Origin: Trichobilharzia regenti
Taxonomy: Eukaryota > Platyhelminthes > Trematoda > Strigeidida > Schistosomatidae
Length of the DNA: 64,000 nt
NCBI GenBank assembly: GCA_944472135.2
Contig: CALYDD020000393.1
Coordinates: 124,001-188,000, forward strand
Reading direction: 5' to 3'
A program made the translations under genes and the position numbers. The notes beneath the pieces were generated by a model. That model saw nothing but the letters and a program-made list of their open reading frames with translations. It made no database searches and was not told where the DNA came from. Below, one piece after another: positions 22,385 to 36,114 of this stretch; the first letter of the stretch is position 1; every line of letters starts with the position of its first letter.

Positions 22385-22858
22385 CTGAGAACGATTTTGA
22401 GCCATGTCAGCAATTGTTTCTAGCCATTGGTTTTTACCGTCCTGAGGACCCCAACCAGGAAATCTACACCTTCCTACGTGGCTGGCTTAAACTAACTGTT
22501 GTAGATTTCATTGACGAATGAAGCCATGTTTTGGTTTCATCACCGCTAGCTCTTTTCCAGCCTGATCCCATGTCAGCTAACATTGCCTGTTGTCGAGGAA
22601 GGCGATGACTAGGCATACGTAACACGTGTGCTAACCATCTCAGTCGATGTCATTTCACAGCCTTGTCGATTGATTCCCCCTCCTTACATAACACTCTTCC
22701 GACGCCTCACCTCAATATTGCTCACCTTATTATACTACTTCACACAGGAGATAGAACGCAGGCATCTATGATCGAAGACAGCTAATCTTTTCATGTCTTC
22801 CACTCTCAATGGCCAGGTCTCACAGCCATAGAAAAGGACGGAGCGGAGTGATGAGCAT
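22385..22858 (-). pseudogene. 3' part of an RTE-type LINE
   Basis: On the minus strand: LFYGCETWPLRVEDMKRLAVFDHRCLRSI, then RRRKSVM-like, a degenerate LRWLxHVLRMP region, and near the end QWLETIADMAQNRSQW. These are the last 150 or so residues after the reverse transcriptase core in a second RTE-type family, distinct in wording from the SR2-like copies at 49 and 57 kb. Stops and frame shifts are frequent. Confidence 0.65.
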
Positions 22859-23204
22859 TACACCCACTCATCACCGCTTGGTGCACAGTTAATTTTAGCA
22901 GTAAAAGTAAGGAAGTCATCACATTGTTCCTTAGACAGAATCAAACATTTATAGCGGATACTGAGAAGAATTTCGATCGTTTCATCATAATCACTATGAT
23001 GGAAAAGTATTTCACAAAGGGATGGGTTTATCAATCCAGTCGTCACCGACGAATATATCCCAATTATGACCACTGGTAAGATAACATAAATAGCCGAAAT
23101 TCTTTGTAATTAATTCAGCATCACGAGGGATTTCACCAACTCATTTCAAAACACATCCAGAAACACTCGTAGCAACAAACCATGTAGTGGGAACTCAAAA
23201 TCTG
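22859..23204. other. Unassigned sequence
   Basis: There is one short minus-strand open frame (22858-23073) without recognisable domains. Confidence 0.25.
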
Positions 23205-23345
23205 TTTTTATTTTATTATAGCTTGATTTCACACACTATTTCGGTACAAGTATGGAATTTTCAGCATGTGTTATTGGTAGCCTAGATTTAGCAGGCCTAT
23301 CATTGTTATCGGGTGTGTCTCGGTCGGGGATCGAACCTCATGAGC
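23205..23345 (-). mobile_element. tRNA-derived SINE, body type 1, minus strand
   Basis: The reverse complement contains the B-box-like GAGGTTCGATCCCC and then the same body as at 7850-7955 (gcctgctaaatctaggctac, then ctgaaaattccatacttgta). It ends in an A/T-rich tail (tataataaaataaaa). The first part of the tRNA head is missing. Confidence 0.75.
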
Positions 23346-24015
23346 TCTAGGATAGGAAACCATGTTGTGATTCATCGAATGTGTTGTTCTCTGTCAATGT
23401 GATTTAATACGTTATCATCAATCAAACTTTCTGATAGGTTCGATGTTTCTGGTATTGGTGCTGCTAGTCTGTATCTCGTTGAGTCTCACTGGTCCTCACT
23501 CTTGTAGAGCACTTCTGCACACTGTCGCAGAGCACATGGCCGAGCGACATCACAAACTGGGGAATTCCCAGAGGTGAGGTTTTGCAGCTGCGGCGGTTGA
23601 ATCACAAGTTTACTGTGCACTGTAACCAATAGGTCTTTGCTTAGTATTTACAACAATCAACAAGAATCCCACGTGATATTGTTATGAAGGATTCATTGTG
23701 TTCGAAACGTCATAGGTGATTAATACTGTTTCACCATATGATACATCCAACAAACAAACTAATATGAAATGTTTAACATAGACGGAAATGTACAGCGAAT
23801 ACCATCCAACCACATGCATATAATTAGGCTAGACGAAATAGAATGTTAGTATAATAAGTGAGATGCATTCCAGTAGAAATGAACAACTATGGTCACTATG
23901 TGACAAAACAAAACCTCATGCTACTTATAAAGTTAAACAGTAGTAAGGAGTAGGAATGCAAAGAATTTAAAGGTGTGACATGTAAATCAAGGTTTTCATC
24001 CTCTCCAATATAGAA
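23346..24015. other. Unassigned sequence
   Basis: No gene, repeat or motif could be supported. Confidence 0.3.
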
Positions 24016-24544
24016 TCAGACCTTTTCACAATGTAATGCTTTAGATTCCGATATATCAGATGCCCGTAAAATATTGCAGTTCGTATGTGTGGGATGGTTA
24101 TTCAGTATGTGAGATCGAAAGTCGTAGTGTTTTTCTTGTTCTTCCTTTGAGTAGGCACTCTTCAAAGTCCAATGTTTTCGAAATTTCGGTGATTCTCTTG
24201 CTGTTTTTATTAATCTGTGTCTCACAAGATCCCAATTTACGTTGATGACATATTGTGTGTTTGAAAAATGTCTGTCTGCTGAAGAACAGATCCCGTCATA
24301 CATATAAGTTGAGGTTAATTATTACTAAACAATGATTATTCTTAGTTGAACTTCTTAAACTATGACAAGTACACATCACTTCTCTCATACAACAAGCATT
24401 AAGATGGGCACATTTAAATTCACTAATTTGAGCAGCATCAGGTATATCAAGCACGAATATGTTTCGTTTTCTCAGTGAACGCCGATGAAATTCTGTGCTG
24501 ACGAAACTGTCTAGATCAACGATGGGCTTTGCTGTTTTGTGCAT
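24016..24544 (-). pseudogene. Possible LINE ORF1 remnant
   Basis: Two adjacent minus-strand frames (24296-24544 and 24016-24303) suggest the first protein of a LINE. The first has FHRRSLRKRNIFVLDIPD, resembling the R-x-N-hydrophobic-x-P start of its RNA-binding domain. The second has RHRLIKTARESPKFRKHWTL, then YSKEEQEKHYDFRSHI, resembling its C-terminal basic domain. The match is by layout only and no close family member is in the window. Confidence 0.35.
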
Positions 24545-25137
24545 TTACAAAGACCCCCACCACCCCTCAAGTGAAATCCATTACTTTTCACCAAATATAT
24601 GGCCTCCTAACTTACCGCAAGATTTGAGATACTATAACGGGAAAGTGCAACACAGACCTCATTCCTTTCATCTATAAGGTTGTGTTAGTGCTATAGACTA
24701 GTTACACTATACCCTTAAAAAGTAGTTTGCTTGGTAAGGTCTATAAATGACACTACTATGGAAGCAGGGTCGTGTTGTAGGATCAGTCAGTTCATAGTTA
24801 CCTGCATCAAGCAGCAGCTAATAGCACAGCAGTGGATCCATACCAATGGCACTGATAGTCACAGAGGCCATAATAAAAGTCAGCAGAAAGAACGTTTAAG
24901 TCTGATGTTAAGGTCTAAGAACCTTCTGCTATATGTTATCACGGGCGAAGCGTTGGTGGCTAATAGTTGTACAGATGTTGACCAAAGACGCTCTTTTGTT
25001 GTATTTGGGGATGACGCCAGCATTTACTATGTTGTCAAGCAAGAAGAGTATCCTAAAGTTACAATCTATGACAAAGAAGAGACTACAGGGGAGTAGTTCA
25101 ACGTCAACGTTAGTGGCCATTACGTAACGGCTCACGT
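24545..25137. other. Unassigned sequence
   Basis: Open frames at 24731-25127 overlap in several phases without any domain. Nothing is supported. Confidence 0.3.
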
Positions 25138-26262
25138 AGTGATCGAATTGCAACCTATGCATCGTCATCGAACACAGCTTAGAATGGCAATCAAAACCCT
25201 GCAGACCTTAACTTCCTCGACTGCCAAAAGGTCAACTGAATAGTAATTTAGAAACTACCTCAACACAAAGGCTTGTAGTGCCCAAGTATTTATCAACCTC
25301 ATTCAACAGCCGATTATATGACATTGCCACGTGTCATGTAATCCACAACGGAAAACTCAGAGAGACGTCCGAAGTAAATATGGGAGTAAGACAGGGCTGT
25401 CTATTATCACCAATGATACTTTTAATTCTGGTGGACTGCGTTATGCGACAGACTGTGCATAGAGAGTGAGGAGACAGTAATAAGTTGGACAGATAGGACG
25501 ACTCTAAAAGATGTGGATTTCGCACGTGGATGATTTCTGTTTAGTATTACACAACCTTGAAGACTTACGGTCAAAAACCAACAACTGTCTAAAGAAGCAG
25601 CCAGCAGATATAAAGCTCCAGGTGAACATAGAGAAGATGGAGGTGATGAAGATAACCATCCAAACAACTAGCACCAATCGCAAACAACGGGAGAAATTTG
25701 ACAGAGGTTACTTCCTCCACTTATCTAAGAAAGGCAAGATACGCCTTCGTCAACCTGAACCCAGTTTGGAAGCCTCCTGCACTCAGCCAGTATCAAGAAC
25801 AAGATTTGGATTTTCAATACAAAGTCGAAGTTAGTCAGTGCTCCTATATATGGGTGAGAAACTTGGCCAGTGTGTCACGAAAAGGATTTCCAACAGATTG
25901 CAGAATTTATCAACAACTGACTTCTCTGGCACTATACTGAAGATCAAATTGTCAGCCGGTCACAAAGAATTAGCAACAAGAAACTCTGCAATGGTATAAA
26001 CCAACCAAGAGCCGACTTCTCAACAAATATATAGGAGAAAATGAAGGCACACATGACATACCTTGAGGAGGCCGTCGAATGAGAAGCGACGAGTGGGTCG
26101 TTCTAGGGTGATATGTAGGAGATCGTGCAAATAAACGATGAGAGATTATGGACAATCGTAGGAGCAGATGAAGAGAATGGCAAAAAAGGACAAAGTGGAG
26201 ACATGCTGTTCCATTCCTGTGTTCCACTTGGAATCCAAAGGATTAATAATAATAATAATACG
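25138..26262 (+). pseudogene. RTE-clade (SR2-like) LINE, 5'-truncated
   Basis: The copy starts inside the reverse transcriptase at DRIATYASSSNTA-like sequence, the counterpart of DRIATLRIIIEQS at 51130. It continues as CHVIHNGKLRETSEVNMGVRQGCLLSPM (catalytic region) and then DVDFA. The FADD motif is broken here by four extra bases (cgtg). LQVNIEKMEVMKI follows, then the decayed C-terminal region with WTIVGADEEN, and the end is (TAA)n at about 26244-26262. The frame changes several times. The same four-base insertion occurs in the copy at 59420, while the copy at 51490 is intact at this site. Confidence 0.8.
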
Positions 26263-29200
26263 TTCCCTAACTGGCCAGTGTTAGAGGTGCCGGGCATCAG
26301 AACATTTAGGATACACAGATCATGTCGTCGGTACGACCTAACTACCAACTCATAGAATCTGGGTGTTAACAGCGCAAGGAGAGTACGCAAAGTGGTGTTC
26401 GTGCATATCCAGATATGTAACAGTTAAAACAAAACTTAGTTCAGTATATATTTGAAAATTCGTGGAAAAGTTCCTCCACTTCTTTTTTGAACCGTTCTCA
26501 TATATATATTTAACGAATTTTGCGGCAGAGCAGACATCACATGATTTAATATTTCTATTTTAGAAAAGACAGGGCTATGTGGTATTAGTGTCTTACTAAG
26601 TTTTGGTTGCAATTTTTCACGTAGAAGCAGTCTCATAGTTTAGGGCCTCGTTATCTGGCTCCATTATTTATTGTCTCTTGATTTTATTGGTTGTGTTGCG
26701 TACTGGTACCTGACTCGATTCTGTATACTGTGATACAGTTTAGTCTTCGCGTTCTCTAATGCGCCGAATGCTGCGTATGTCTAAATACGGACAACGTAGT
26801 ACCAAGAAACGTATGTGGAAACTTGAGAAATTGCACGTGTTTAGCAAAACCGTCGTGATCGTGCGATGTATAACCGAAATAATCAAACATCAACGTCCAG
26901 TCACACAGTGGTAAGTGTTCTCTACGCATAAATAAAATCAGTTTCTGAAAGAGTGCAACACAGATAAATGAACTGATCTTAGAAAGGTTTGGTCAGATTT
27001 AATGGAAGATCACACCAGTCGTGCCACTTTTTATGCTTCCGCTGTCAGCTTTTAATAATTTGTACTGCTTATGTTGCATGTAGATTAGGTGAAGATGGAT
27101 TCAGTCGTCAACCTGAGTATCCATCTAGTTTATGAGATGTTGCTCTGTCATCATCAGTTGTGTGTGATTGTGTGATAGTGTTTGGATTGACACTGATGCG
27201 GTTTTCTTCAAGCTAGTCAATTCCCTAGGGTCAGTCAGACTACACTCATCTATATTCCCATGTCACAATAATTTGATTGATTCAAGTCTGCTGGAGTATC
27301 CGTCTGTCCTGAAGGGTTGCCAAAGCTCCAGGTTTATTAAGAATCCTATGTAGAGTTTCAAAGTCCTTTTCTTTATATGGAAGCACTGATGAATTTTAAA
27401 TAGTTATAAAATATTGTGTGGTCAGCTTCAGGAACCACAGAGGAAGAGAAATCTTCACATGAGAATACATGGTATTGAATGGTGACAAGGGGGATGCAAG
27501 AGTTACTAATCAGTCGATAGAATGTCACTAGGTTACTCAAACGGAGAGGAGTTCATCAACGTAGTTAACAACTGATAATGTCTACAGATGAACGTAAATA
27601 TGACATAAATTAACATTTCTCTTTGTTGTGTTCCAGCCTTCTGTGAGCCATGCGATGACGAAGGCATAAGGGAAAATCCTAACCCAGACAAATTTAAAGA
27701 TGACAGGAATAAACGAGGCCGATCAGTATCATGTCGGTGTTCACCAACACTGATTCAAGACACACAATTGTTGTCTTTTTTGAATCGATGGATGGTGTCG
27801 AGAAGTATTCGAGCTCAGCTTTTGCATAGCTGAAGATCATGTTTCTGTTGGAAGAACTTCCCCTGCTCATCTGTTCATGACTTTTCAATTTCTTCCCATC
27901 AGCATTCACTGCAAAGATTGCTTCCAATGTAGTATAAGATGTCTGGTCATGAATTTGCCGTAGAGAATCTTGCTTTCAGGAATTTACTCCATGGACTGCT
28001 TCTTGGATTTGAGGCCGAACATTTGATCTCCCTGTGCAGTATTTCATACTCCTGTTCACGTAGAACTCATCGTGGATACCTCACACTTGTGTGTCTCTTA
28101 TTTTCGAATCACATCAGATCTATGGCACCAATCCAAGTCTGAAAGTGAAGCGTGTGGCGCCTCAGCTTTCAATATCTAAACAGTCACAAGTACTTCTAAC
28201 AAAGAATATCTTTATGCCTCAGATTTCAGATGAAGAACGCCATACTCCAAAATGCTATCTTAAGTTGGAATCATCCTCTTGTCTGATATCTCCTACTCTA
28301 GAACATTGTTCCAACGAGTTCCTCCTGTCAGAGAGACGAATGATGAGGGTGCTTGTCCAAGTTTTCTCAGCTGAAGATGCGGAGTATGTATTGAATGCTG
28401 AATGTCATGTAACTTCCGTCACGATCTTACAACCTGCATAGTGTTGTCAGTCATTTTTTTCACTCTGAAACTAAGACGCTTCTTAACCAACTTCTTTCTC
28501 ACAAATAACAAGGTTGCCTATGTTTCGTTGCCCGCTCATGGCCACTGGTCATCCACAGAGATGTCTTTCCGAAAATGCGTGCATTTATACCTTACTTCTA
28601 GCTGTTATGACTTTAGTCAAACTTTTTAGTGCATAATTAATGATAAAGTGTGGCTACAAAGACGTGTATGAATAAAGAGTAAATTCATAATGAGAAGTGT
28701 TGATGTACCGTGATAGACGGTAGACATTTACAATTCATTCTGCGAGCTCTATGTGTAAAATATTTATTCATTAGCTAGTGAGCTGTATTTGAGATACTCT
28801 GCAGCGGAATTTCAACGACGAAAGAATTCTGACACTGCGATAGATTATAACTTCATCACCAGGTAATTTGTAAGTTCATAAAATATACAGTCATGCATTA
28901 TGACATACTGATGACGTTCTCATAACATTTCAGTGCTCATTATAATATAAAGGCTTTCCATCCTTTCCTGTCTTATGATCTCACCAGTAGTAAGACTTTT
29001 CCACATATCTGATACTGGCACTGTGTCATTCGTATTGCACATACTGGACATAGTGGATTCAATGAGCAAAGATTCAGTGATCATGTCAATATGATACTTC
29101 TTAGAAGTGTGGCTGTAGCTCACCCCAGTGTGTGTGCTTGTGCGTTAGTGAGTGCGCACTGATTAACAAGTTTTCCTCAGAAATATTCATTTTCCTGGAG

Positions 29201-29584
29201 TCATTCAATCTCCACACTTAGCTGAACTTCTGTCTCCCGATAATCTATATTAAGGCGATCTCCTCGTCTCATGTGTCTAATCGTGATCTCTTGATATCTA
29301 TGTACCAGAACATTCTCTTCTATGAGTTGTCACGGGACGTTCAAGTTAGAAAATTTGTGTTGAGTTAAAGCCGCATTGATGCGTTATTCCTAGAAAACTG
29401 CCATTTATCATCACTTGAAGAACCTCGTGATGGTTATGACAAACTCACTAATACGACACGTTTCAATATGACTTCAGTTAACACCTTCATGACTATTCGA
29501 TGTAATCAGCTTTAAAGATATTCGGTGTGAACTGTCACCACTCCCCACAATCTTGCTAATTCAGAAGGGTTCATAAGATCTTCA
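26263..29584. other. Unassigned sequence
   Basis: I see no convincing gene. At 27625-27830 an open frame follows a good acceptor (ttgtgttccag) and begins FCEPCDDEGIRENPNPDKF; it has no donor I trust and no known family. Sequence at 29010-29250 is a distant relative of 52540-52780, so the segmental duplication described next probably extends into this region in decayed form. Confidence 0.3.
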
Positions 29585-32500
29585 TCTACAAAACTCACTG
29601 CATAGCAGCAAGAGGTGTCTCTCTTAAAGTCATAGTGAACGTGTGCATAAAACAACTGAAGTCCACGATGGAAATAATGAAGAAGCCTACGCGTATTCAG
29701 TGTATTTATTCAGAGTGTGAGAACGAAAGACATAAATTCTCTTTCCTATCCATCCAGTGAATCCACCTTGTTTCAGTGAGTTCTCGGCTTCATTGAGATT
29801 TAAGCTAAATCATTTGAAATAGCTTACTTTGAAACTATAGGTTCTTGAAAAATATAACGAAAAATCGTGTGATATTAATTATTAATCTGTGCTACTTTAT
29901 TATTTATTGAAGTGACAATTCATGTACAAATGTCAAGTAGGCTGAAAAAATGTGTTTCATTTCGAAAGCAAATAGTCTTATTAGTTGATAGTCCGCTGAA
30001 ATATGTGTGTACTTTGAGAAAAACATCAAAGAGACAGACAGCGACGGAAAGATAATAAGACGTTCTTTGTATTCTAATTTATGTAGTTTTAGTTTAATCA
30101 CTGAATATATTAAACCATGATCTTTGAACTCATAGTTTTATTCTTGTATCACATAAACAGTTTTGAGTGGTTATTTTTTATGAAAAGTATTTTGTTAGAT
30201 TGTAATGATACGTGTTAGAATGGTTAGACAATTTGTAGCATCACAATTAATTGGTGTGCTTTTTCTTAATTATTCCTACAACCGAATAATAGTCGTCGTT
30301 TTGTAACCGTATATTGTCTCAAGAAAATCATTGAAATCTATGGAGTCCAAGTGAATGACAAGTGTAATACTGAGACCCTTCTTAGGCAGACACTAAGGCA
30401 TAATTTCGTCGGCTTCCTACACTTATTTGCTTCACATTCTGGTGACTAATTGTCACTGTAACCGTTTGCAACACAAAACGGAGTGTGTGCATACTGACGA
30501 TAATCCCACGTATTCAACAGCGCTTTACTGGAATTTGAGTATTTTCTCAGTGTTACAGTCAGATATATTTAGGCGAATCGAATTTATGACCTAGTGACTT
30601 GGAGGTTCTAGCAGTATATTTAAAACACCTAACATTTCTCTACAGAATAGTTGTGTGAAATGTCTTCGGTTCCAGAGATACAATGAATGAACACTGTTAG
30701 GTGCATCACGATGACTGGTGCCCATGTACAGAAGTCTGTTTCAATAATAGCTGAAGGTGGATTCAGTGTGAATATATCATCTAGATTTGAAGGGGGAAGA
30801 TCTTCTCACAGTATCTAGTGGCATCCTACGTCGTAGTTTTACTATTTTGTATTCTACAACGTCTTCGAATAATGTATTCTGAGTAAGGTACATCAATGAA
30901 ATAATGTAGTTAGTAAACTTCTGAGAAAAAACATCGTCGCAAGACGACTGATGTATGGTTCTATAAGCGTGAAATCCATCCTAAAAATATCTTGAAATCA
31001 GTGGGTGCTTCGATGTCTTCTGTGAAGACGACACCTACAAAAAGGTGACTGAATTATGTTGAGTCAGAACTCATATGATTCTTTCATTAGATGACTGAGC
31101 CAAAATTTACTGGCATATTATCAATTCCGTCTTCCGCATCATGTCTTTCACATCAGCACTGTTGCTTCATCACTGTGAGGAATTGGCGGATAAGATACTA
31201 AGTGAGGTTGAAATTTCATCCATCTGTGTGACGTGTGACGGATAGATTGGTTGGAAGTGATTGCATGTATCGAATCGAATTCTCAGGAAGTTTTACTTTC
31301 AAATGTCACATTCCGGACTGAGATAATTTCGGATGAAGAGACTGAGTAGGAATAAATGAGTTGAAACTCAAAATTGATTTTCATGAATCTACATATGCAA
31401 GAAAGTACAAAGGAACATTCACCAGTCTCCATTTCAATTTAATTTCAATAATTAGACTGCATGCATGTGATAGAACACAACAAGACAGTTATTATCTGCT
31501 TATTTGTAAGTGTAACCGATCGTTTGAACTTGTCGGTTTGAACTGATCCAATGCAATTTTGCTGGTGTAATCACATGACACTCTGTTGTCCAGTTTAAAC
31601 TCACCTCTTGTAACATCGATCTCAAATTATCACAGATCTAAGAGAACTCAAAATGTATCACAAATCGATGTGTATTCTACACTCGTTGAATTTTCAAATA
31701 ACAATGTCTCTGTTTTTACTGCAGTGATCTGAATTTCACTAACTGTAACACTAATACCAATACGATTTGCTTCTCAACATAAACCGACTACTGTATGATA
31801 ACGCTTGCAAAATTACATTTTCCCAAGCCTATAAAGGTAGATTCATTCCTGTATAAAACCGCTTCTCGTTTAGAATGTGTGTGAGAGTCCGTTACTTAAA
31901 AGAAGACGAATGCAGTATCTATGACGGCAGCTTATTATATAAATATTTATTATAACATTACACAGAAAGTCGAAATAACTAGAGGTGGTGCTGGACTTCA
32001 GACATGCTTCTATATTTTCTAAAAGATTACTTTTCCATGCATATAACTACTTCCATTGATTCCCAGTTACTTCGAACAATGAACACTGATGAAGCTATAA
32101 TTTGGAGTCCAACAGTGGGTGAAATCAATATGATATGTCTAAAATCTACAAATCTTATCTCAGTTGACCACGATCACACTATTTATATTTACGATCTCAT
32201 TCAAACAGATGGGTACGTTTACAAGAAGTCTGCGTCTCATAGTGTCGCTTTTAAAACAGATGCACATTCCACCTGTTATCATAGGCATACATTCATGCAG
32301 AAGGTAGACATGTCATCTTGTCAACGGCCATCTTCAGTAATACGATGAACATGGAAATAACAGAAATGCTTCAGATACTCAGCTTAACCTACAGACGCTT
32401 TCTAGAAGATAGGTTGTTAATAACGAGTACCATTATCTATCTCCTTCTGGTTTTCGGATTCCCAAATAGGGCACTCTGGGAAATACATGACCACTAGCTT

Positions 32501-32915
32501 TATTGGTAAGGTGTGCGCGGCAAAAGCAACAGGTTTTTAGATATGCTAGAGAGCCAAATGTGATTGGATCCACCAATATATTAGTATTCGTAAAGAGGTG
32601 GTTCATAAATTAGCCTTAAATACTTGGTTTGGCTCAAATGAACTCATCCATGTATCTTTTTAATTAATAAACGGCGCTCAAGCATTCTAACAATTAATCT
32701 GTTATTTACTCCGTGATATTTCTTGATTATACACATGCATTCTCGACCTTTCAACCGCTTGTTCGGATGAGGTTGATATCGTTGTCACATCTAAATAATT
32801 GAATCAAGTCCTCACTGAGATACTGATGTATACCCCTTTTCATTGAAAATGCCACTTACCGCGTAATCAGATTCTCATCATCACTCAACTCACTGACATC
32901 TTCTCTGATGTCTTA
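29585..32915 (+). repeat. Segmental duplication, copy A
   Basis: This stretch is repeated in the same orientation at 53635-61790, once two insertions in the second copy are set aside. Identity is high by eye over 30520-31860 against 56050-56930 and 60285-60810. It includes the sequence acatatgcaagaaa near 31390, the still-empty target of the RTE insertion found in copy B. No coding sequence was recognised. Confidence 0.9.
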
Positions 32916-35625
32916 CAATCATCACTTCGTCGTCTTTGTGGAATGACCTGTTTACTTTATTTGTCACTTTGGCCATTCAGTCACTCATAAACACTGAGTG
33001 GTTTTTAGCTGAAGGGCTGTTTCCTTTAGGTGAAACAAGGAAGGTGTATTTTTACTGACAAAGACACCTCTGGCATTTCTCTTAGGGTGCTTTACGACAG
33101 CATATGGCAGTGTCTTTTCTATTCCAAGCAGTACTTCAGGTACATTGTGGAACTTTCAGTATGTTGAAAGGTCAGCTACACTTGGCATTCCCATCGAGTC
33201 ACCTATTCATCAAGTACTAACCGGCTGGAAGAGAACCGGTGTTTTCAACGTGATATGACCGTTACGAATGTCTAATGCTTCCTATCTTCTGTAATGACAT
33301 AACCGAACTCGCTGCCACTACAGTGCAAATGGATATGTGGATTTCACTACAGTTAAACTTCGGGGAACTTGTTTTCGAGCGTTATATATCCGGAAAATAT
33401 AGATTTTGTAATTGAATAACATCAGAAAGTGTAAAATCTATTTGCTTCAAGGAAAGGCAGGAGTATCTCTAATAATATAATTATATGAGTCACACACATG
33501 CATATAAGACTGATTGAATAGCAGACATGCATAATTGATGTTTGAAACAGAAATGAATGCCAACTCAATGAGGATTATAACTGACAGGATGGGAGGGATA
33601 TTTTTCAACTGGACCGTCGCGTTAGTTATCTCTGGTGGTTATCACCTGACTCATTGCTTTATACAATGCTAAGGAGATGCCTATGACATGCGTCGACACA
33701 TTGGCTTGTTTCAGTCTAACCGACAGAGGAACACAAAACAATCATCACATTACAATCATGAATGTGATTTCCAGTCCGCTCCAACCAAAAGGTGAGCTCA
33801 TCGGTGTCCAAGTAAAGTAGATAATTGAGCTATATGCTGTTGCAAAGTGCTTCTATTTTTCGTTAGTGGCATTACAACGTCTTTGATATGAGCGCACTGC
33901 TGTATTATGGGTTTCTTAAATACGATCGCATATTCCCAATAAGTCAGGAGTATGTGCTACAACAGATAAATATGGAATCATGCGACAAATTTCTTACTGT
34001 CATCTCTTTCAAAATACTACACATCTGATAGATTTTATTTGCACGGGCCGCCGAGTCAAAACTCGATGATTCAGCGATTTAGAGAGCACAGAGATCCTTG
34101 TGACAGTAAGAACTAGTAAATAATGTGGTTGAAATGCCTATTTTAGGTCTAACAGCCATTACAGTCCTGTCGTCTTCCCCTCACAACTTTATTAAAGTGT
34201 ATTTCGAAAGATTGACTGGATTCCTCATGCCCTCTGAATGCATCGTCAATTTTGATATCATTGACTAGCTGTTACATCTAATAAGGTATTTGTGTATGTG
34301 ATATCCCTAAAATGTACATCTGGGGAGAATTCTTCAGCCAATTACTGATCCTGTAGGTACAACTCTTCTTATCATAGCAGCTTTGAAACGATCCTAAAGT
34401 TCCGAAGAGGGACTTCAATTATCTCATACCTATCCCCGATAATATTTTCAGGAAGCCTCACAATGACATAGTTAGACTAAATTTCATGTGAGTGGATAAG
34501 AGAAAGCCTGAAAAACATTTCCGCATCAGTGAACCCTGAGAATGGTTGGTGTGCCCAGAAAGCGTTGTGGTAACTACAACCTGCACAAGAAAGTTGATTT
34601 CAGCATTCAGTGTGGTAAGCTATGATGAGAAATTACATTGAAATATCACAATTATAAAATTAACCAAGCACTAACCCAAATGAGAATATGGGAACAATCT
34701 GCCTTGCGATAGCAAAGCAAACTATAACCAGTAAATTACTGAAAGTATAGATTCACCAAACTGTAGATATGGTACCATTCACCAGTTGTATATGACAGGT
34801 TATGCGGTTGACATTTCACACAACACAAACCGCACTAGATAGTATGTACTAATGTCAAAACTTAATCGGTACTTTACAAAACCTCCAACTGCTGGCAACA
34901 ACAGTTGAATCAAAAAGGTTTGGCTTTTTTAACAAAATCTTCTGCAGAACGACTTGTTTAGAAGCCTGAACGTCACAGTAACCTCAAGAGAAGCTTTTAG
35001 AAACTTGTCTGACCATTGTGGCTGAGCTGTGAAGTATGATGTCGTATGTGTTACCAGATCGAAGAAAAATGTAAAACAGCGTCCAAGCCTGGTCTGAAAA
35101 ACACACCATAATATAACTTCAAAACCTTAAAGCACCCTCGAGTGGCGCAGAAGTTTGTCCAGTCATAATTTAACTCATGCAGTTTTAGCCCCCCTTTTAT
35201 TCTGTTCCAGTGAAAGATGCATCAAGACTGGTGTTTACTAAAAAGCAGATACTTTCTGTAGTTACTTCGTAGTTCTCTGAAATAAAGTGATTCCATGGAA
35301 GTTGGATGGTGAATGTCTGACACGAATATACACAGAACGCGCGTATCCTAAGGGTTAAATTTCCACTTCATATGAGAACACCAACTGACTCACCTTCAAT
35401 CATCGTAACATTTGTATTTCCCAAAAATTATTTACACAAATCATTATGATTGTCTAAATTCCATTAATACACAACTCACAGACAAACCATCAGGCGATAC
35501 GCTGATTTGGTTGGATGATACTTTTCTCATCAGATGTCGAATGAGTTCAAATTCCAATTCACAATTGGTATAAGATCTGCTGAGATTCGAGTGAGAAATA
35601 CACTGCTGAGAAACAAAACGTAATC
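32916..35625. other. Upstream region of the hexosaminidase gene
   Basis: No gene was recognised. An in-frame TGA at 35581 and no open frame before it support the start of the gene at 35626. I could not identify a core promoter with confidence. Confidence 0.3.
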
Positions 35626-36114
35626 ATGATCTGTTATTCTGCGTTGTTCATGGTTGTGTTACTGCTCAATAATGCTAGCCAGCGCACTCTCGCTATCGTT
35701 CCAAAACCAACAGTTTACAACAAAGCTTCAACAGCCTGCAACCTGGTGCACACACTCACCTACGAACACAACTATCCAACTTGTTTTATACTCACAGACT
35801 CACTGACAAGATTTCGACTCCGTCTAGCATCGCGACATCCACCTATTTCTCAGGAAAGCAAAGACAAATGTATCATAAACAAACTGAGAATTGAAATCAT
35901 GGATGGATGTGACGAAAATGCAGATAAACTGTGGCCGAGTGATATAATGAACGAATCATGTGAGTCACAACACAAGAAGTATTTCATTCACCACTTTGCA
36001 GATAACGTGAACATTGAAGATACAGAGATCTCGATAAGTTCCAAAGAGATTTGGGGTGCACTACGTGCTCTTGAAACTGTACTTCAGATGGTGTACAAAG
36101 ATGAATTTGGAGGA
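35626..36114 (+). CDS. Hexosaminidase exon 1 (signal peptide and GH20b domain)
   Basis: This exon has 163 codons and ends in phase 0 before gtgagt. Residues 1-23 form a signal peptide with the hydrophobic core ALFMVVLLL. The mature protein would start near AIVPKPT, a form of the usual WPxP start. The end, [20 protein letters not shown], matches the helix of the family that reads RGLETFSQL. An in-frame TGA 45 bases upstream (35581) and the good signal peptide fix the ATG. Confidence 0.85.

Noticed and set aside
27625..27830. Possible exon beginning FCEPCDDEG after a good acceptor
   Set aside because: No donor or neighbouring exon could be found and the sequence matches no family I know; mentioned only within the unassigned stretch.
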